Notes: generated by a model not told the origin, from the letters alone. A stretch of 64,000 nucleotides of DNA from Nodosilinea nodulosa PCC 7104 (GCF_000309385.1 NZ_JH976538.1:47768-111767); one strand, 5' to 3'. Numbered from the stretch's first letter, positions 1 through 9,121 are shown. Numbers and translations are program-made.

Positions 1-101
1 GGCTTTCCCATTGTTTTCAGGATTCAAGAGCTGCGATTGCATAGAGTCTGACATGCGGGATAACCGTTCCTTCTACTCTAATTGGGACTGGCTAAGCTGT
101 C

Positions 102-1673
102 TCATCTATTGTTGTCACAGTGGGCTTCTAGCAAGGCACCACGCCATAGCATACTTGCATCTTGCCCTCTCGCCTGCCACTGCTCTGCCGCCTCAGTCAG
201 CCGCAGTCGCTGCCGCAAGATAAGCCGATCTTCCTCTAGCCAATCAACCAATCGGGGCCAGTTTCGAATCAAAGCTTCGTGGGCCACTTCAACCTGGGCG
301 TCATCCTGGCTATCGCCTGCTGTCAGCCGTACCAAACGGGCCTGAATTAGTTTCTCCAAAACCCGATCGATCCGATCCGGCGCTTCTCCAGAGCGATACA
401 GGTCTTGACGCGGAATCCGGTTGCTGGTTACCTCCAGTCCCTCCCCTGGACGCACCATTCGCAGCAAAATTCGCCTCACCGTCATCTGCTCTTCGAGGAT
501 CAAACTGTTGTACAGTTCATCTGCACTTTTTGCCAGAGCCAGCCGCCCTCCTCCCAGACGGCGATAGGCTTCCCACGTCACCCGATTGCGTTCTCGGTGA
601 TCCCAAAGTTTAAGCAGGGTAAACTGTAACAGCGGTAGTGCTGCCGGTTCTCCCAGCACATCGCTGAGTAAGGCATCCACTAAACCTTCTTCAAACTTAA
701 GCCCTACTAACGTAGCAGGCCGATCAATTGCCTCCCGCAATTCGTTAGCATCCAGAGCCATGACCCGAACATAAGACTGCTCGAACAGAGTCAACAGCTC
801 CGGAGTGCGAACGAACTGACTCTCAAAGTCAGTTCGCATAGTCAAAATCAGTCGGTTTTCAGTCTCGCCAGCTTGAATGAAATTGAGCAAGTTCTGAACC
901 AGAGCTTTTCGGATTGCAGTATCCCGACAGAGCGTATACACCTCTTCAAACTGGTCCATAACCAACACAACAGGTTGCTTCTCCCGTTGCTCAGTCAATT
1001 TCAATAGATGCTTCGGATCTTGCTTAAAGAGCACAACCTGCTGGAAAACCCATTCCGTTGCAGATACGTTAGCCGGTTTCAATCGCTGCGCCAGCGCAGC
1101 CAGGGGATTAGAACCGGGCACTAATGGGGCATAGTAAACCCAATTTTGACTGCCGGGCAATGCCCCAGCAATCAATTGAGGTAATAAGCCGCCCAAAACG
1201 ATGGAAGATTTGCCACTGCCAGAAGACCCGACCACAATTAACAAACGGTTCGTTGCCAACTGCTTGAGCAGTTTATCTAGTAGCCGCTGCCGCCCAAAAA
1301 ATAGATGCTGATTCTTTTCCCGAAAGGCCTCCAGCCCCAGATAGGGGCAGAGGTCATCGCTGAGACTGGGAGCCACGGCTGGATCAAAATCGACCAGGGT
1401 GGTATCAGGTGGTTCTAGCCCGGCTCGGTATAACAATGAATTCCAGTAATCCAGCAGGCTCTGAGCCGCCCAGCGATCGTCCTCACTATCTAATAGGGCA
1501 CCTGTGGCTCGCCCTTGGTGAATTAGCTGTACAACTTCGGCAAAAACTTCCGGATCATTTTCTCGTTCTCGATATCGTTTGAGCAATTCACTGTGGGCGG
1601 CCCGCAACGACGCTACGGAGGGGAAACGGCTGTCATCTGTCTCGGTATCGGAAGCTAGGATGGGGTCACTCAT
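102..1673 (-). CDS. nSTAND1-type signalling ATPase without sensor repeats
   Basis: STAND-class NTPase of the nSTAND1 group, expected to be a nucleotide-dependent switch in a conflict or cell-death pathway. A helical N-terminal domain (about 20-85) precedes the YLGLEAF/FFGR entry motif. Walker A is GSSGSGKS (149-156) and Walker B is VVLVMDQFEE (235-244); winged-helix-like helices follow. The start overlaps the stop of the upstream gene as ATGA, so translation is probably coupled. It has no transmembrane segment or WD40 repeats. The usual LLEAE-type helix breaks off after GALLEAHCDNN, just before the window edge, so the C-terminus may have been cut by an insertion. Family assignment is firm; whether the protein is intact is uncertain. 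Confidence 0.85.
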   Translation of the reverse strand: MSDPILASDTETDDSRFPSVASLRAAHSELLKRYRERENDPEVFAEVVQLIHQGRATGALLDSEDDRWAAQSLLDYWNSLLYRAGLEPPDTTLVDFDPAVAPSLSDDLCPYLGLEAFREKNQHLFFGRQRLLDKLLKQLATNRLLIVVGSSGSGKSSIVLGGLLPQLIAGALPGSQNWVYYAPLVPGSNPLAALAQRLKPANVSATEWVFQQVVLFKQDPKHLLKLTEQREKQPVVLVMDQFEEVYTLCRDTAIRKALVQNLLNFIQAGETENRLILTMRTDFESQFVRTPELLTLFEQSYVRVMALDANELREAIDRPATLVGLKFEEGLVDALLSDVLGEPAALPLLQFTLLKLWDHRERNRVTWEAYRRLGGGRLALAKSADELYNSLILEEQMTVRRILLRMVRPGEGLEVTSNRIPRQDLYRSGEAPDRIDRVLEKLIQARLVRLTAGDSQDDAQVEVAHEALIRNWPRLVDWLEEDRLILRQRLRLTEAAEQWQARGQDASMLWRGALLEAHCDNNR

Positions 1674-2035
1674 TCAATAATCCTCAATACTGACGCTAAT
1701 GGCTCACCGACTTCGCGCAGTTCTTCACACAACCGTTTCAAGGTCACATCTACCTGGTAGAAACGCTCTCTGGCTCGCCTACGATAGAGTCGAAAGTATC
1801 GCTTAATCTTGATCGGATTTTGAGCTTTGAGAGCCATATCTAGATTCTGGCTATCTTGCTGAAAGGCAAGCGTCCACTGGTCAGCACCTGCATCAAACAG
1901 TCGATCGCTTCGAGCCTTTAAATCAGGCCAAGACATCTCCAGCTCAACTAGGTTTTGGTCTAAATTCGATTCAATCCGTCTCAATTCTAGGTCAATCTCC
2001 TGCCAGTAGTCATGGGGTGCATCCCAGTCTTGCAA
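1670..2035 (-). pseudogene. 3' part of an IS-interrupted helical protein gene (111 of 411 residues)
   Basis: This frame from HDYWQEID onward joins the 3173-4096 frame exactly when the IS and one copy of the 9-bp target duplication are removed. The restored protein would be about 411 residues. This part is helical and charged and resembles no enzyme I know. It ends in an ATGA overlap with the nSTAND1 gene. The apparent TTG start (2035) and first codons lie in the IS end, so expression from here would be accidental. The function is unknown; its place between a CHAT protease and a STAND ATPase suggests an adaptor or effector. Confidence 0.8.
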
Positions 2036-2038
2036 GAC

Positions 2039-2893
2039 TCATTTTGAGAAGTAGCCATTAAGATAAGCACATCGCTGTCTGAGCACTTGTTGCACATTCT
2101 CTTCGTCCCAGTGAGCCCCTGAAATTTTGATGCGACGCCCAATTTGCTTGACCGTTGACTCAATTGCGCCCGAGCCAATAGACATACCCTCGGCTTGGTA
2201 GTAGGCGTAGTTCACAATACGGTGTCGATGTTTGGCTAGGTAAGCGATAAACCGGTCAACTCGTTCATGGGGCCAGTCATTGAACAGCTTGATAGCTCCT
2301 TCAATATCGCCCTGCCACAGATAGGTCTCCACGGCATCCAGTCGGTGTTGTGACCCGCCGACCTGACCCAAATTTTCCATCAAGTGGTACCAGTCTAGAA
2401 TTTCAAGCCGTTGCACTGGCGGCGCGATCTGGGCAAAGAGATTCCAAATCCCGTCGTGCCCATCGCCTAAGCACACCACCGGAGACGCCAAGGGCTGCTG
2501 ATTGACCCACTCAACCAGGGCATCATTCGCTCTAAAAAAGGCCGCAACACAGCCTTGATGAAGGTTAACGGCCTTATAGTCGCGCCACTCACTCCGTTGG
2601 CCTTTGGGCGTCCGTAAGCGCACTTTGCCCCCGTCAAGGCTCATCTCTTTAACGCCGAAATCGACCAACTCAGACGGAAAATCGTGACGATGCACGAGTC
2701 GCTGCTGAGTGCTCTTGGAGACCGATATCCCGGTTAGCACCGCAATATCATGAGCCGTATCGTCGTAAGACTCATTGGCACTTACCAGCAAACAACACTG
2801 CTCTAACTGCGGACTCCACTGAGTTCGGGCTTTCAGGCCTAGCCGCTGTCCTTGCTGTTCGCTGATGCTCAATTGGCCAATGATGCTGGTCAC
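2039..2893 (-). CDS. ISKra4-family transposase, ORF B (catalytic)
   Basis: DDE transposase. Likely acidic residues lie in MSLDGG (about residue 85), VVCLGDGHDGIWN (about 140) and the C-terminal GSGAIES motif, in the usual ISKra4 order. It starts with GTG overlapping the stop of ORF A (GTGA) and ends just inside the left inverted repeat. The product may come from re-initiation or from a frameshift fusion with ORF A, as in some two-ORF groups of this family. No internal stop is visible. Confidence 0.9.
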   Translation of the reverse strand: MTSIIGQLSISEQQGQRLGLKARTQWSPQLEQCCLLVSANESYDDTAHDIAVLTGISVSKSTQQRLVHRHDFPSELVDFGVKEMSLDGGKVRLRTPKGQRSEWRDYKAVNLHQGCVAAFFRANDALVEWVNQQPLASPVVCLGDGHDGIWNLFAQIAPPVQRLEILDWYHLMENLGQVGGSQHRLDAVETYLWQGDIEGAIKLFNDWPHERVDRFIAYLAKHRHRIVNYAYYQAEGMSIGSGAIESTVKQIGRRIKISGAHWDEENVQQVLRQRCAYLNGYFSK

Positions 2894-3099
2894 GCCTCGC
2901 TGCCGGCCTCGCGTTGTGCCGCTGCTTGTGCGGATAAAAAATGACCGAGTTCTGGGCCGACATGCTCGAGCAGATGCCCCCGCACGGCGGTCTCGATGCC
3001 TTCGAGGGTCTTGACGTCCTCTGGGTCAGTCTCCTCGTAGAGCAGTTCGGCTAGCTCTTGCGTCAGGGCTTTGAGACGGGCTTCTTTGGAGGCATCCAT
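2890..3099 (-). CDS. ISKra4-family transposase, ORF A (N-terminal part)
   Basis: A 69-residue acidic helical protein beginning MDASKEARLKALTQ, matching the N-terminal region of cyanobacterial ISKra4 transposases. Its stop overlaps the GTG start of ORF B by four bases. Alone it lacks catalytic residues. In one-ORF relatives this segment is fused to the DDE domain. Confidence 0.8.
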   Translation of the reverse strand: MDASKEARLKALTQELAELLYEETDPEDVKTLEGIETAVRGHLLEHVGPELGHFLSAQAAAQREAGSEA

Positions 3100-3172
3100 G
3101 GGAGCGAAGTTCCTCTGTTGAACTGCTCAAAGCTTAACGTTCATGAGCCTGGTTAGAGATAAGTATTATTGC

Positions 3173-4096
3173 TCATTGCATAACTGGGATGCACCCGTAG
3201 TCATGTCCCATAACCAGGGCAGCCAACCGCTGATCCAATGCTGTCAGCATTTCAACTCCTTCCTGGAATTGCTCTAATTTTTTTTGGTCTAGATTGACGC
3301 TCGTCAGTTTTTCTGCAATCAGCGCCATCGCGTTTGTCAGTCCAGTCAACCTCAGTGCTCGAGCGGCTCCTGTGAGATTGGTATTAATGCGAGAGGGTTG
3401 AATCGCTAGCACCCGGTTCAACAGCCAAATGGTTCGCTGCAAACACCGAACATTCAATGTGTCGACCGCAGTATGCAATTCTGTTTGGGCTGTCCGCAAG
3501 TCGTTTAACCATTGAACCTCATGGGTAGCGATTGTCTCCCGTACTGCAACTTGCTGCATCTCTCCCAATAAACCTTGCAGAATCAACTCGTGCTCCATCA
3601 AAATATCAAGAGCTGTTTCATCCTCTGGAAATCGCTTTGCCTCCTGAACAATGCCGCTATAGCATTGAAACTCTAAGGTATGGAGTAAGTCGTGTAACAC
3701 TTTGTAGTTAGCCACTACATCAATCTGATCGCAGGCTGCTTCAAATACAACCCGAAACGTAATCACAGCAGCTCGTACTTCCGGTACTTGCATCAAGTCG
3801 GTCAGCGCGTTCAAACCCTCGCCAACTGGATCGCCATATTCTGTATGGGCAATTCGCAACTCTTCTCGGACAATTTGTTTCATCATCTCTGGGTCAACTT
3901 CATCAAGCCCACGGTGTTGAAAAGTGATGTTCTCACTTGTGATATAGACAGGATTGGACTGATCGATCCTGACATCACCGGCTGCGTTAACAAAGTTGGT
4001 AGAATTTTCTTCTCCCTGTACCTGCACATCTCCTGATGATTGCTGTTGGCTAGCTGGCTGTTCTTCAAATGCCCCCTGACGCTGATTAGAGTTCAT
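3173..4096 (-). pseudogene. 5' part of the IS-interrupted helical protein gene, with amyloid-like adaptor motif
   Basis: The open frame is 307 residues; the last seven (GCIPVMQ) come from the IS end, so about 300 are native. Residues 22-47 hold a Gly/Asn/Gln-rich segment (SGDVQVQG...NAAGDVRIDQS) collinear with segments in the adjacent CHAT protein and in the nSTAND1-WD40 protein at 14886-18644. The rest is alpha-helical with no recognised catalytic motif. Its ATG overlaps the CHAT stop as ATGA. The truncated product is probably still made but lacks its C-terminal quarter. Before the insertion the gene bridged the CHAT and nSTAND1 genes. Confidence 0.8.
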
Positions 4097-5130
4097 AGCA
4101 TGAACCTCAAAGCTTTTGCCACCAAACCTGCCACCTGCGTTACAGGCTCTGCTAGGGTTAACACCCCAGCCAATCCCTGCTTCAACGCCTCCACGACCTC
4201 CTTCACAAAGCCCTTATCAGGTTCTGGCTTTAGCAGCTCTTCCTGAAGCATCGCGATTTTTGACTCTGTGTCCTTCTTGGCGAAAGAAGTAAGCGCGTCT
4301 GCTGCCACAACCTGTTGCTGGAGCTTAGCCAAGAGAGTCAGGGCCGCCTCTAAATCAGGATTATTACTACTGCTTTGGGTGCCCGATTGGTTTAATTTGA
4401 CATTCCCCCCTGCTTGAATGGCATTAAAGGGGTTGTTGCTGCCGCTAATGGTGACATTGCCAATCGACTGAGACGGTGCCGGTCGCACTGTACCCCCATC
4501 CGTGGCAGTTGGCTCAGGTGCTGGCAAACCTTGGCCCACGGGCGATATCGCCCTACCCCCTTTGCCGCCGATCAGCTGGGGCGTCAAATACTCAACACCC
4601 CCTTCCAGGTCAATGGCGCTGCACCCCATCTTAAACGCCTCTGCATAGGTGCTACCCGCCCCCAACGCATCGTAAAACCCCTGGGAAAACTGAATTGCTG
4701 CCTGATCGCCAATGGGCCGATTCATGCCAATCACGCAGTCAACATACTGGTGAATGGCATTGGCCTGCACCTCTGAGTAGCAGGCATTGAGCAAGACGCA
4801 CTCAATCGGGCTGGCATCAAAGGCCCCAAACAGACGTCCCAGCGCTTCGGTGCTGACCAGCTGCACCTTGCCCTGATCGTTTTCCATCACCAGACCCTGG
4901 GTTTCGGTACCGTGCCCAGAGAAGTGGACGATCTGCGGGCGGTACTCAACCAATGCCTGCCGCAGGTCGGCGGGTCTGGTGGCGAGCTTGGTGACGATCT
5001 GGAAGCGATCGCGGTGGTGCGATCGCAAAAAAGCCTCCTCAATCCGCCGGACTTCTACATCCAAGCCCAACGGATCAACACCCGTATTACTAGGATTCGC
5101 AGTCAGAATCAGAATCTTGATCAAACTCAT
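4093..5130 (-). CDS. CHAT-domain caspase-like protease with C-terminal adaptor motif
   Basis: CHAT (caspase HetF-associated with TPRs) cysteine protease, 345 residues. The predicted dyad is His73 in IVHFSGHG and Cys117 in VLLNACYSE. After the protease domain (about 1-180) comes a Gly/Pro linker, then the motif IGNVTISGSNNPF...QAGGNVKLNQS (about 223-249), shared with the next gene product. A helical tail (258-345) ends in a hydrophobic segment. It is the first gene of an ATGA-coupled operon ending in an nSTAND1 ATPase, so it is probably the effector protease of that system. No strong ribosome-binding site is seen. Its substrate is unknown. Confidence 0.88.
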   Translation of the reverse strand: MSLIKILILTANPSNTGVDPLGLDVEVRRIEEAFLRSHHRDRFQIVTKLATRPADLRQALVEYRPQIVHFSGHGTETQGLVMENDQGKVQLVSTEALGRLFGAFDASPIECVLLNACYSEVQANAIHQYVDCVIGMNRPIGDQAAIQFSQGFYDALGAGSTYAEAFKMGCSAIDLEGGVEYLTPQLIGGKGGRAISPVGQGLPAPEPTATDGGTVRPAPSQSIGNVTISGSNNPFNAIQAGGNVKLNQSGTQSSSNNPDLEAALTLLAKLQQQVVAADALTSFAKKDTESKIAMLQEELLKPEPDKGFVKEVVEALKQGLAGVLTLAEPVTQVAGLVAKALRFML

Positions 5131-5503
5131 GAGGCACCCGACCCTATTAAATGACCTAAATTATTAAAAGGGGCAATTCCCTTTGCCTGGCTTGGTTGTA
5201 CCTAAGAATTTCAGAAAGTAGGTGAACACCGCTAAAAAATAACTATCGATGTAAAACCAACATTTTGCAATGCCGGTTATAATTCTTGATGTTCCTTGGA
5301 TGTGAATTTAGGCCCTTAGCTATCGCCAAGAAGTTTATTCCTCCTTGGCGATAGTGTTTCCAGCTATTTTGTCTGATCTCTTTCATTCACATTTCAATAA
5401 TTTCCTTTTGATTGGTTAATCAATTGATTTAGTAAACCGTGACTGACAGTTATCTACAGGGGACTAGACTAGGAACTTCTTTGCAAAAATCACAGGCACT
5501 TGC
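5131..5503. other. intergenic region with an 11-bp-stem hairpin
   Basis: No gene is seen. It must hold the promoter of the CHAT operon. CTATCGCCAAG (5320-5330) and CTTGGCGATAG (5344-5354) form a perfect 11-bp stem. There is no T run on the minus-strand side, so this is either a weak terminator for the GH19 gene or a dispersed repeat. Confidence 0.5.
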
Positions 5504-6436
5504 CTAGAAGTGCGCCATGCGATCGCAGTAAACCGCATCGCCCATACTGACTCCCAACATCTGCGTAAACCGCTCGTAGAAACCCACCCGATCCTGCACG
5601 CTGCCATTGGTGGGAATACTGCATTCCAAGCCGCCATTAATGATATTGATTGTCATGCCAAATCCGGGAGTGCGCCCTCCGTTAACATCCTCAATAGAGG
5701 GCACCCAGCTGCCCGTCATAACCGCATGGCAAGAAGGTTTGGGCGCTTGGGGTGTCATCCAAAACCAGAGAGCCGTTTGAAATGCGATCGCCCCGTCGGT
5801 CTTAACCAGGTCAGGGTTTGAGAGCAAATCAACGCCTAGGGCTTGACCGGCGGCCCCATAGTTGTAGTTCCAGGACAGCTGTATCGGCCCTCGCCCGTGA
5901 TAGGTACGCCCTGGAAAGCAGGGAAAGCTGCTGTTGGTGGGGTCACAGTACTCTGTACAACCGCCTTCCTGGCAACGCACTTCTTCAATAAAATGGAGAC
6001 CCCACGCATAGCGACCATCGGGGGCCGCATCCCAGCCACCAGTGGTTTCGTGGGCAATGTTGGCGAGAAAAGCCGCCGCTTCCCGCTGACGCTGTTCGAA
6101 TGTTCCTTCGCTACAAAACAAGGGGAACTTCTCAGTAGCTGCAATTAGACTGTCGTAGCTGTACAGAGCGTTGCGGTGGGGAAACATGGCCTCGTAGGTT
6201 TGACGAGACACAATATTGGCAAACCCTGTAGCTATGGACGGTGCAGACGGAACAGAATTTGGAATGCACAATTCTTGGCCTGGCTGTAGGTTGATCGCAT
6301 CCTGTTCTGTGAGTTGAGAGCCATTGGGCTGCATAAGTTCTGGCCAGCGGTTGCCATCACCTAGTTCTCGCTGGGCAATATCAAAGGGAATATCTCCAGG
6401 CTTAACGGTGTAAGAGTTACCAATTTCACAAGACAT
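5504..6436 (-). CDS. LysM-GH19 chitinase/endolysin-like hydrolase
   Basis: Peptidoglycan or chitin hydrolase, 310 residues. A LysM domain (about 8-57, YTVKPGD...LCIP) binds glycan. A GH19 domain (about 75-300) has the catalytic Glu130 in IAHETTGGW, a second acidic pair at 151-152, the YHGRGPIQLSWNYNYG substrate segment and NIINGG. There is no signal peptide although LysM proteins normally act outside the membrane. The first 35 residues nearly match the next gene (LysM-CAP), so the LysM part was duplicated. The start is supported by GAGGT before the ATG in a leader almost identical to that of the paralogue. The product may reach the wall through lysis, a holin or an injection device. Confidence 0.9.
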   Translation of the reverse strand: MSCEIGNSYTVKPGDIPFDIAQRELGDGNRWPELMQPNGSQLTEQDAINLQPGQELCIPNSVPSAPSIATGFANIVSRQTYEAMFPHRNALYSYDSLIAATEKFPLFCSEGTFEQRQREAAAFLANIAHETTGGWDAAPDGRYAWGLHFIEEVRCQEGGCTEYCDPTNSSFPCFPGRTYHGRGPIQLSWNYNYGAAGQALGVDLLSNPDLVKTDGAIAFQTALWFWMTPQAPKPSCHAVMTGSWVPSIEDVNGGRTPGFGMTINIINGGLECSIPTNGSVQDRVGFYERFTQMLGVSMGDAVYCDRMAHF

Positions 6437-6472
6437 GATTTACCTCAAAATTTGGGTTAGATTGAAAAGCAA

Positions 6473-6525
6473 AACGCTCTGTACCTGCAAAAGGAGTGGG
6501 CTAAATTTTGGAAATACAGAGCGTT
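6473..6525 (-). terminator. putative terminator of the LysM-CAP gene
   Basis: AACGCTCTGTA (6473-6483) and TACAGAGCGTT (6515-6525) form a perfect 11-bp stem with a long loop of about 31 bases. On the minus strand a T-rich stretch follows. It lies just after the CAP gene. The large loop lowers confidence. Confidence 0.45.
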
Positions 6526-6569
6526 CAGGATACTGGGCCAAAGTTGTTTAGACGACGATCTAAAGCTCC

Positions 6570-7193
6570 TTAAGCAGGGGTGCCAAAGGTTTGAGTCCAG
6601 TAATGCTTGAGGGTCACACGCCCTGGGTCGGTGCCCAAGAACTCGTAGCCAATGCCCGTATCTACATATCGAGGGTCGAGGATATGTATGCGATGCCCAG
6701 GACTATTCATCCATCCCTGGACCGCAGCAGATGCGGTTGTTTGGCCCCCAGCAATATTTTCTGCAATGGCGGAATAGCGGTAGCCTGCTTGCTGAATGCG
6801 AGTTACAAAGGTGCTGCCATCTCGACCCACGTGATCAAAAAAGTCTTGGTAGGCCATGCTGGTGCTGTGTCTCTGAGCTGCCTGGGTTAAGGCGGCATTT
6901 AGCCGCAGGGGCTGAAGACCCGCTTGTCTGCGCTCGTTATTGATCAGTTCAAGCACCTGACTGACCACGCTGGGGGCTACAGGGGAGCTTGAATCAGGGG
7001 GATGTTTAACAGCACTAGGAATGCAAATTTCTTGCCCAATTTGCAAGTTTCTTGCATCTGCTTCGGTCAATTGAGCGCCGTTGGTATTTGAGATCTCTTG
7101 CCAGCGGTTGCCATCTCCTAGCTCTCGTTGAGCAACATCAAAGAGAATGTCACCAGATTGGACGATGTAAGAGTTACCAATTGCACAAGACAT
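6570..7193 (-). CDS. LysM-CAP (SCP/PR-1) domain protein
   Basis: 207 residues: a LysM domain (about 8-58) close to that of the adjacent GH19 protein, a Pro/Ser linker, then a CAP domain (about 78-205). CAP features visible are NERRQAG, the RHSTSMA His, AENIAGG and WMNSPGHRIHIL. CAP proteins are cysteine-rich-secretory-like, and some act on cell walls or as extracellular proteases or binders. As with the GH19 protein, no signal peptide is present. GAGGT precedes the ATG. One copy of the shared upstream motif lies about 92 bp before the start. The exact activity is unknown. Confidence 0.88.
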   Translation of the reverse strand: MSCAIGNSYIVQSGDILFDVAQRELGDGNRWQEISNTNGAQLTEADARNLQIGQEICIPSAVKHPPDSSSPVAPSVVSQVLELINNERRQAGLQPLRLNAALTQAAQRHSTSMAYQDFFDHVGRDGSTFVTRIQQAGYRYSAIAENIAGGQTTASAAVQGWMNSPGHRIHILDPRYVDTGIGYEFLGTDPGRVTLKHYWTQTFGTPA

Positions 7194-7285
7194 AAATTAC
7201 CTCAAAATGTAGTTTGACTGGATGAAAGTATCGCTTTTAGAATCAGTTCCCTTGAGCGATATATCCCTATCAAACACGTAGAGTA

Positions 7286-7328
7286 ACTGAGTTAGAGCCT
7301 GAGAATAACTGAGTTGATCTAACTTCTG
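7286..7328 (-). promoter_or_regulatory. shared upstream motif, copy A (LysM-CAP gene)
   Basis: A 43-bp segment with the plus-strand core GCCTGAGAATAACTGAGTTG. It is collinear without gaps with three other copies and more loosely with a fourth. On the coding strand it shows three CTCAG units about 10-12 bp apart, like a direct-repeat regulator site. It lies about 92 bp upstream of the start codon. Confidence 0.65.
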
Positions 7329-7597
7329 AATAGATTTTCTCCGAGCTCAATTAACTCATTTATGTGCAGAATATATCTTCCTAAAACAAAAAGCCTTTGC
7401 CAAGGGAGCAAAGTATCTGCCTTTATGCCAAAAGCGATCGTCTCTATACACTGTGGTTATCTTGAAACGCCGCCTGGCTTAGGGCGTTTGCCCAAAGTTT
7501 GGCTAAGAGCGGTTGTAAGCCAGATAGCTGTCCCAGATTCAGCGAATCCGATTATCGGCGTCTTAAACTAGCTAGCCATAGCAATAATTAGCCAAAA

Positions 7598-7628
7598 AAT
7601 GAGGGTAGCGCAATCGCCAGCCCTCATT
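7598..7628 (-). terminator. rho-independent terminator of the pentapeptide/SH3 gene
   Basis: AATGAGGG (7598-7605) pairs perfectly with CCCTCATT (7621-7628). On the minus strand the stem is followed by six T, directly downstream of the gene ending at 7697. The rest of 7194-7696 holds motif copy A and no gene that I can support. Confidence 0.75.
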
Positions 7629-7696
7629 AGAATGGTTATTGATGACGTTTGACCAAAACAAATGAGGAAAGAACAGTAAATTTGGCGACTTATTGC

Positions 7697-8836
7697 CTAA
7701 CGCACCTCTTCCACTGGGACGAGATATGTTGTCTCAATCCATCCTCCAATTATTCCATCGTCCTTGATTTCAACCCAAGTGCTACCATCATGCTCACGAT
7801 AAGCACCTGTCAATACCATTGTAGTACCATCCGGTATCTCGACTTCGTCTTCAAACTTTTCTAAATTACGATAAGCTGAAACCGTCCAAGCATTGCTGCT
7901 ACTTGTTGCGCTATTGTTACCAACTACTAGCTTGTATTGGCTTCCCTCTTTAGGATTAAAGGAACAGTCATCATTTCTCTCTGTACCGTTTGGCATAATG
8001 GTATGGCAATACCTAACATTCTTCAGAGCATTTTCCTGAAGATGAGCACCTTTGAGATTCGCCCAGGTTAAGTTTGCTCCAGTCAGATTTGCTCCGGTCA
8101 GATTTGCTTTCTCCAAATCAGCCTCAATGAGAATTGCATTTTCCAGATTGGCATTACTAAGGTTAGCCTTGGAAAGATTCAAAACATTTAAATCGGCATT
8201 GTGAAAATCAATGCCTGAAAAATCTGCTCCTTCTAAACTAATCGGAATGTTACCAGATTCAGCAAAATCTTCAGAGCAGTTTAGCTTAGAATCGTTTGGT
8301 TTGTCTTTTATACATGCCGTATAATTCTCTCTTGGAAATGATGTCTGAATTAGATCTGATTCTTTTAAAAAGCCGAGTATTACCGTATTCAATCCTCCAT
8401 CTAATTCTTTAAGTGTCAGAATAGTTCTAGATGCGGCAATTTTTGCTAGCCTAGAATCCCTGCCTGAGTTTTCAGACAAGCCATCGTTCATCAATCCTGT
8501 CATAGTATCAATATAGGCGCTGAGGGTATCGTGCTTTGCATTGATTGCATCCGTATTTTTCTGCTGCCTATCTATTTGAACAGTTACGCTCAGCAAAAGC
8601 AAAGGAACGATCAGCAGTTGCAAATAATCCCAAAAAGTTTTTCCTTCGAGCCCTGTCTTTTTTTGCAACCTTTGAAAGATAGATGGAGGAATGTCGCTAT
8701 TTTGCTTTCCGGCCCCCTTTAGCGAACTTTCACTAAAGGGTATCTTGCTGTCATACGAATCGATCGCCTGCCTATCGTCAGTATGTACAATGTTGGGCTT
8801 ATAGGAGTTGTCGTTTGAGTGCTGGGTAGTGTTCAT
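7697..8836 (-). CDS. membrane-anchored pentapeptide-repeat protein with C-terminal SH3-like domain
   Basis: 379 residues. A polar N-terminus is followed by one membrane helix (about 68-88, YLQLLIVPLLLLSVTV). Next comes a juxtamembrane helical region typical of cyanobacterial pentapeptide membrane proteins. Pentapeptide repeats (A(N/D)L series, about 212-272) come next, then an SH3b-like C-terminal domain (about 298-375). SH3b often binds cell wall, which fits its neighbours. AGGAG precedes the ATG. The shared regulatory motif lies about 124 bp upstream and a strong terminator follows, so it is probably monocistronic. Role inferred: scaffold or wall-binding partner. Confidence 0.85.
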   Translation of the reverse strand: MNTTQHSNDNSYKPNIVHTDDRQAIDSYDSKIPFSESSLKGAGKQNSDIPPSIFQRLQKKTGLEGKTFWDYLQLLIVPLLLLSVTVQIDRQQKNTDAINAKHDTLSAYIDTMTGLMNDGLSENSGRDSRLAKIAASRTILTLKELDGGLNTVILGFLKESDLIQTSFPRENYTACIKDKPNDSKLNCSEDFAESGNIPISLEGADFSGIDFHNADLNVLNLSKANLSNANLENAILIEADLEKANLTGANLTGANLTWANLKGAHLQENALKNVRYCHTIMPNGTERNDDCSFNPKEGSQYKLVVGNNSATSSSNAWTVSAYRNLEKFEDEVEIPDGTTMVLTGAYREHDGSTWVEIKDDGIIGGWIETTYLVPVEEVR

Positions 8837-8960
8837 GATTAGTCTCCTGGATTAGGTGTGAATGAAGCAATTAGCAGACTGAGAGATTCTGATTTTAGAT
8901 AAACCATGCTAGAAGTCACCGTTTATCTTTGTTCTATGTTGCTATTAAATGCTTTACATG

Positions 8961-9003
8961 CCTGAGTCCACGCCTGAGAATGTCTGAGTTGTTCTAACTT
9001 TTG
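8961..9003 (-). promoter_or_regulatory. shared upstream motif, copy B (pentapeptide/SH3 gene)
   Basis: Plus-strand core GCCTGAGAATGTCTGAGTTG, preceded by CCTGAGT and followed by TAACTTTTG. It is the copy closest to the consensus and lies about 124 bp before the start codon. The rest of 8837-9121 contains no gene. Confidence 0.7.
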
Positions 9004-9055
9004 AATCAACAGAGGAATATCACGTTATCTTTTTTTCGAAGCCAAATCTCTAAGA

Positions 9056-9103
9056 AGCGATCGCTCTTCCGCTAAAATTCTATATAGGGAAGATGCGATC
9101 GCT
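9056..9103 (-). terminator. hairpin downstream of the holin-like gene
   Basis: AGCGATCGCTCTTCC (9056-9070) pairs with GGAAGATGCGATCGCT (9088-9103) with one bulge. It embeds two HIP1-type octamers. There is no clear T run, so termination is plausible rather than certain. Confidence 0.45.
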
Positions 9104-9121
9104 AAGATCAGAAGTGTCTTT

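Larger units (their letters stand above)
2015..3196 (-). mobile_element. ISKra4-family insertion sequence, complete (1182 bp)
   Basis: The ends are inverted copies of GGGTGCATCCCAGT (2015-2028 and 3183-3196); similarity continues through TGCAA. The element is flanked by the 9-bp direct repeat GTAGTCATG at 2006-2014 and 3197-3205, a target-site duplication. It carries two overlapping transposase ORFs in the same direction as the operon it entered. Intact ends and an exact duplication suggest a fairly recent insertion. Confidence 0.9.

Noticed and set aside
2026-2039. Perfect 14-bp palindrome AGTCTTGCAAGACT taken first as an IS target or operator
   Set aside because: It lies inside the left end of the ISKra4 element, so it is part of the element, not of its target.
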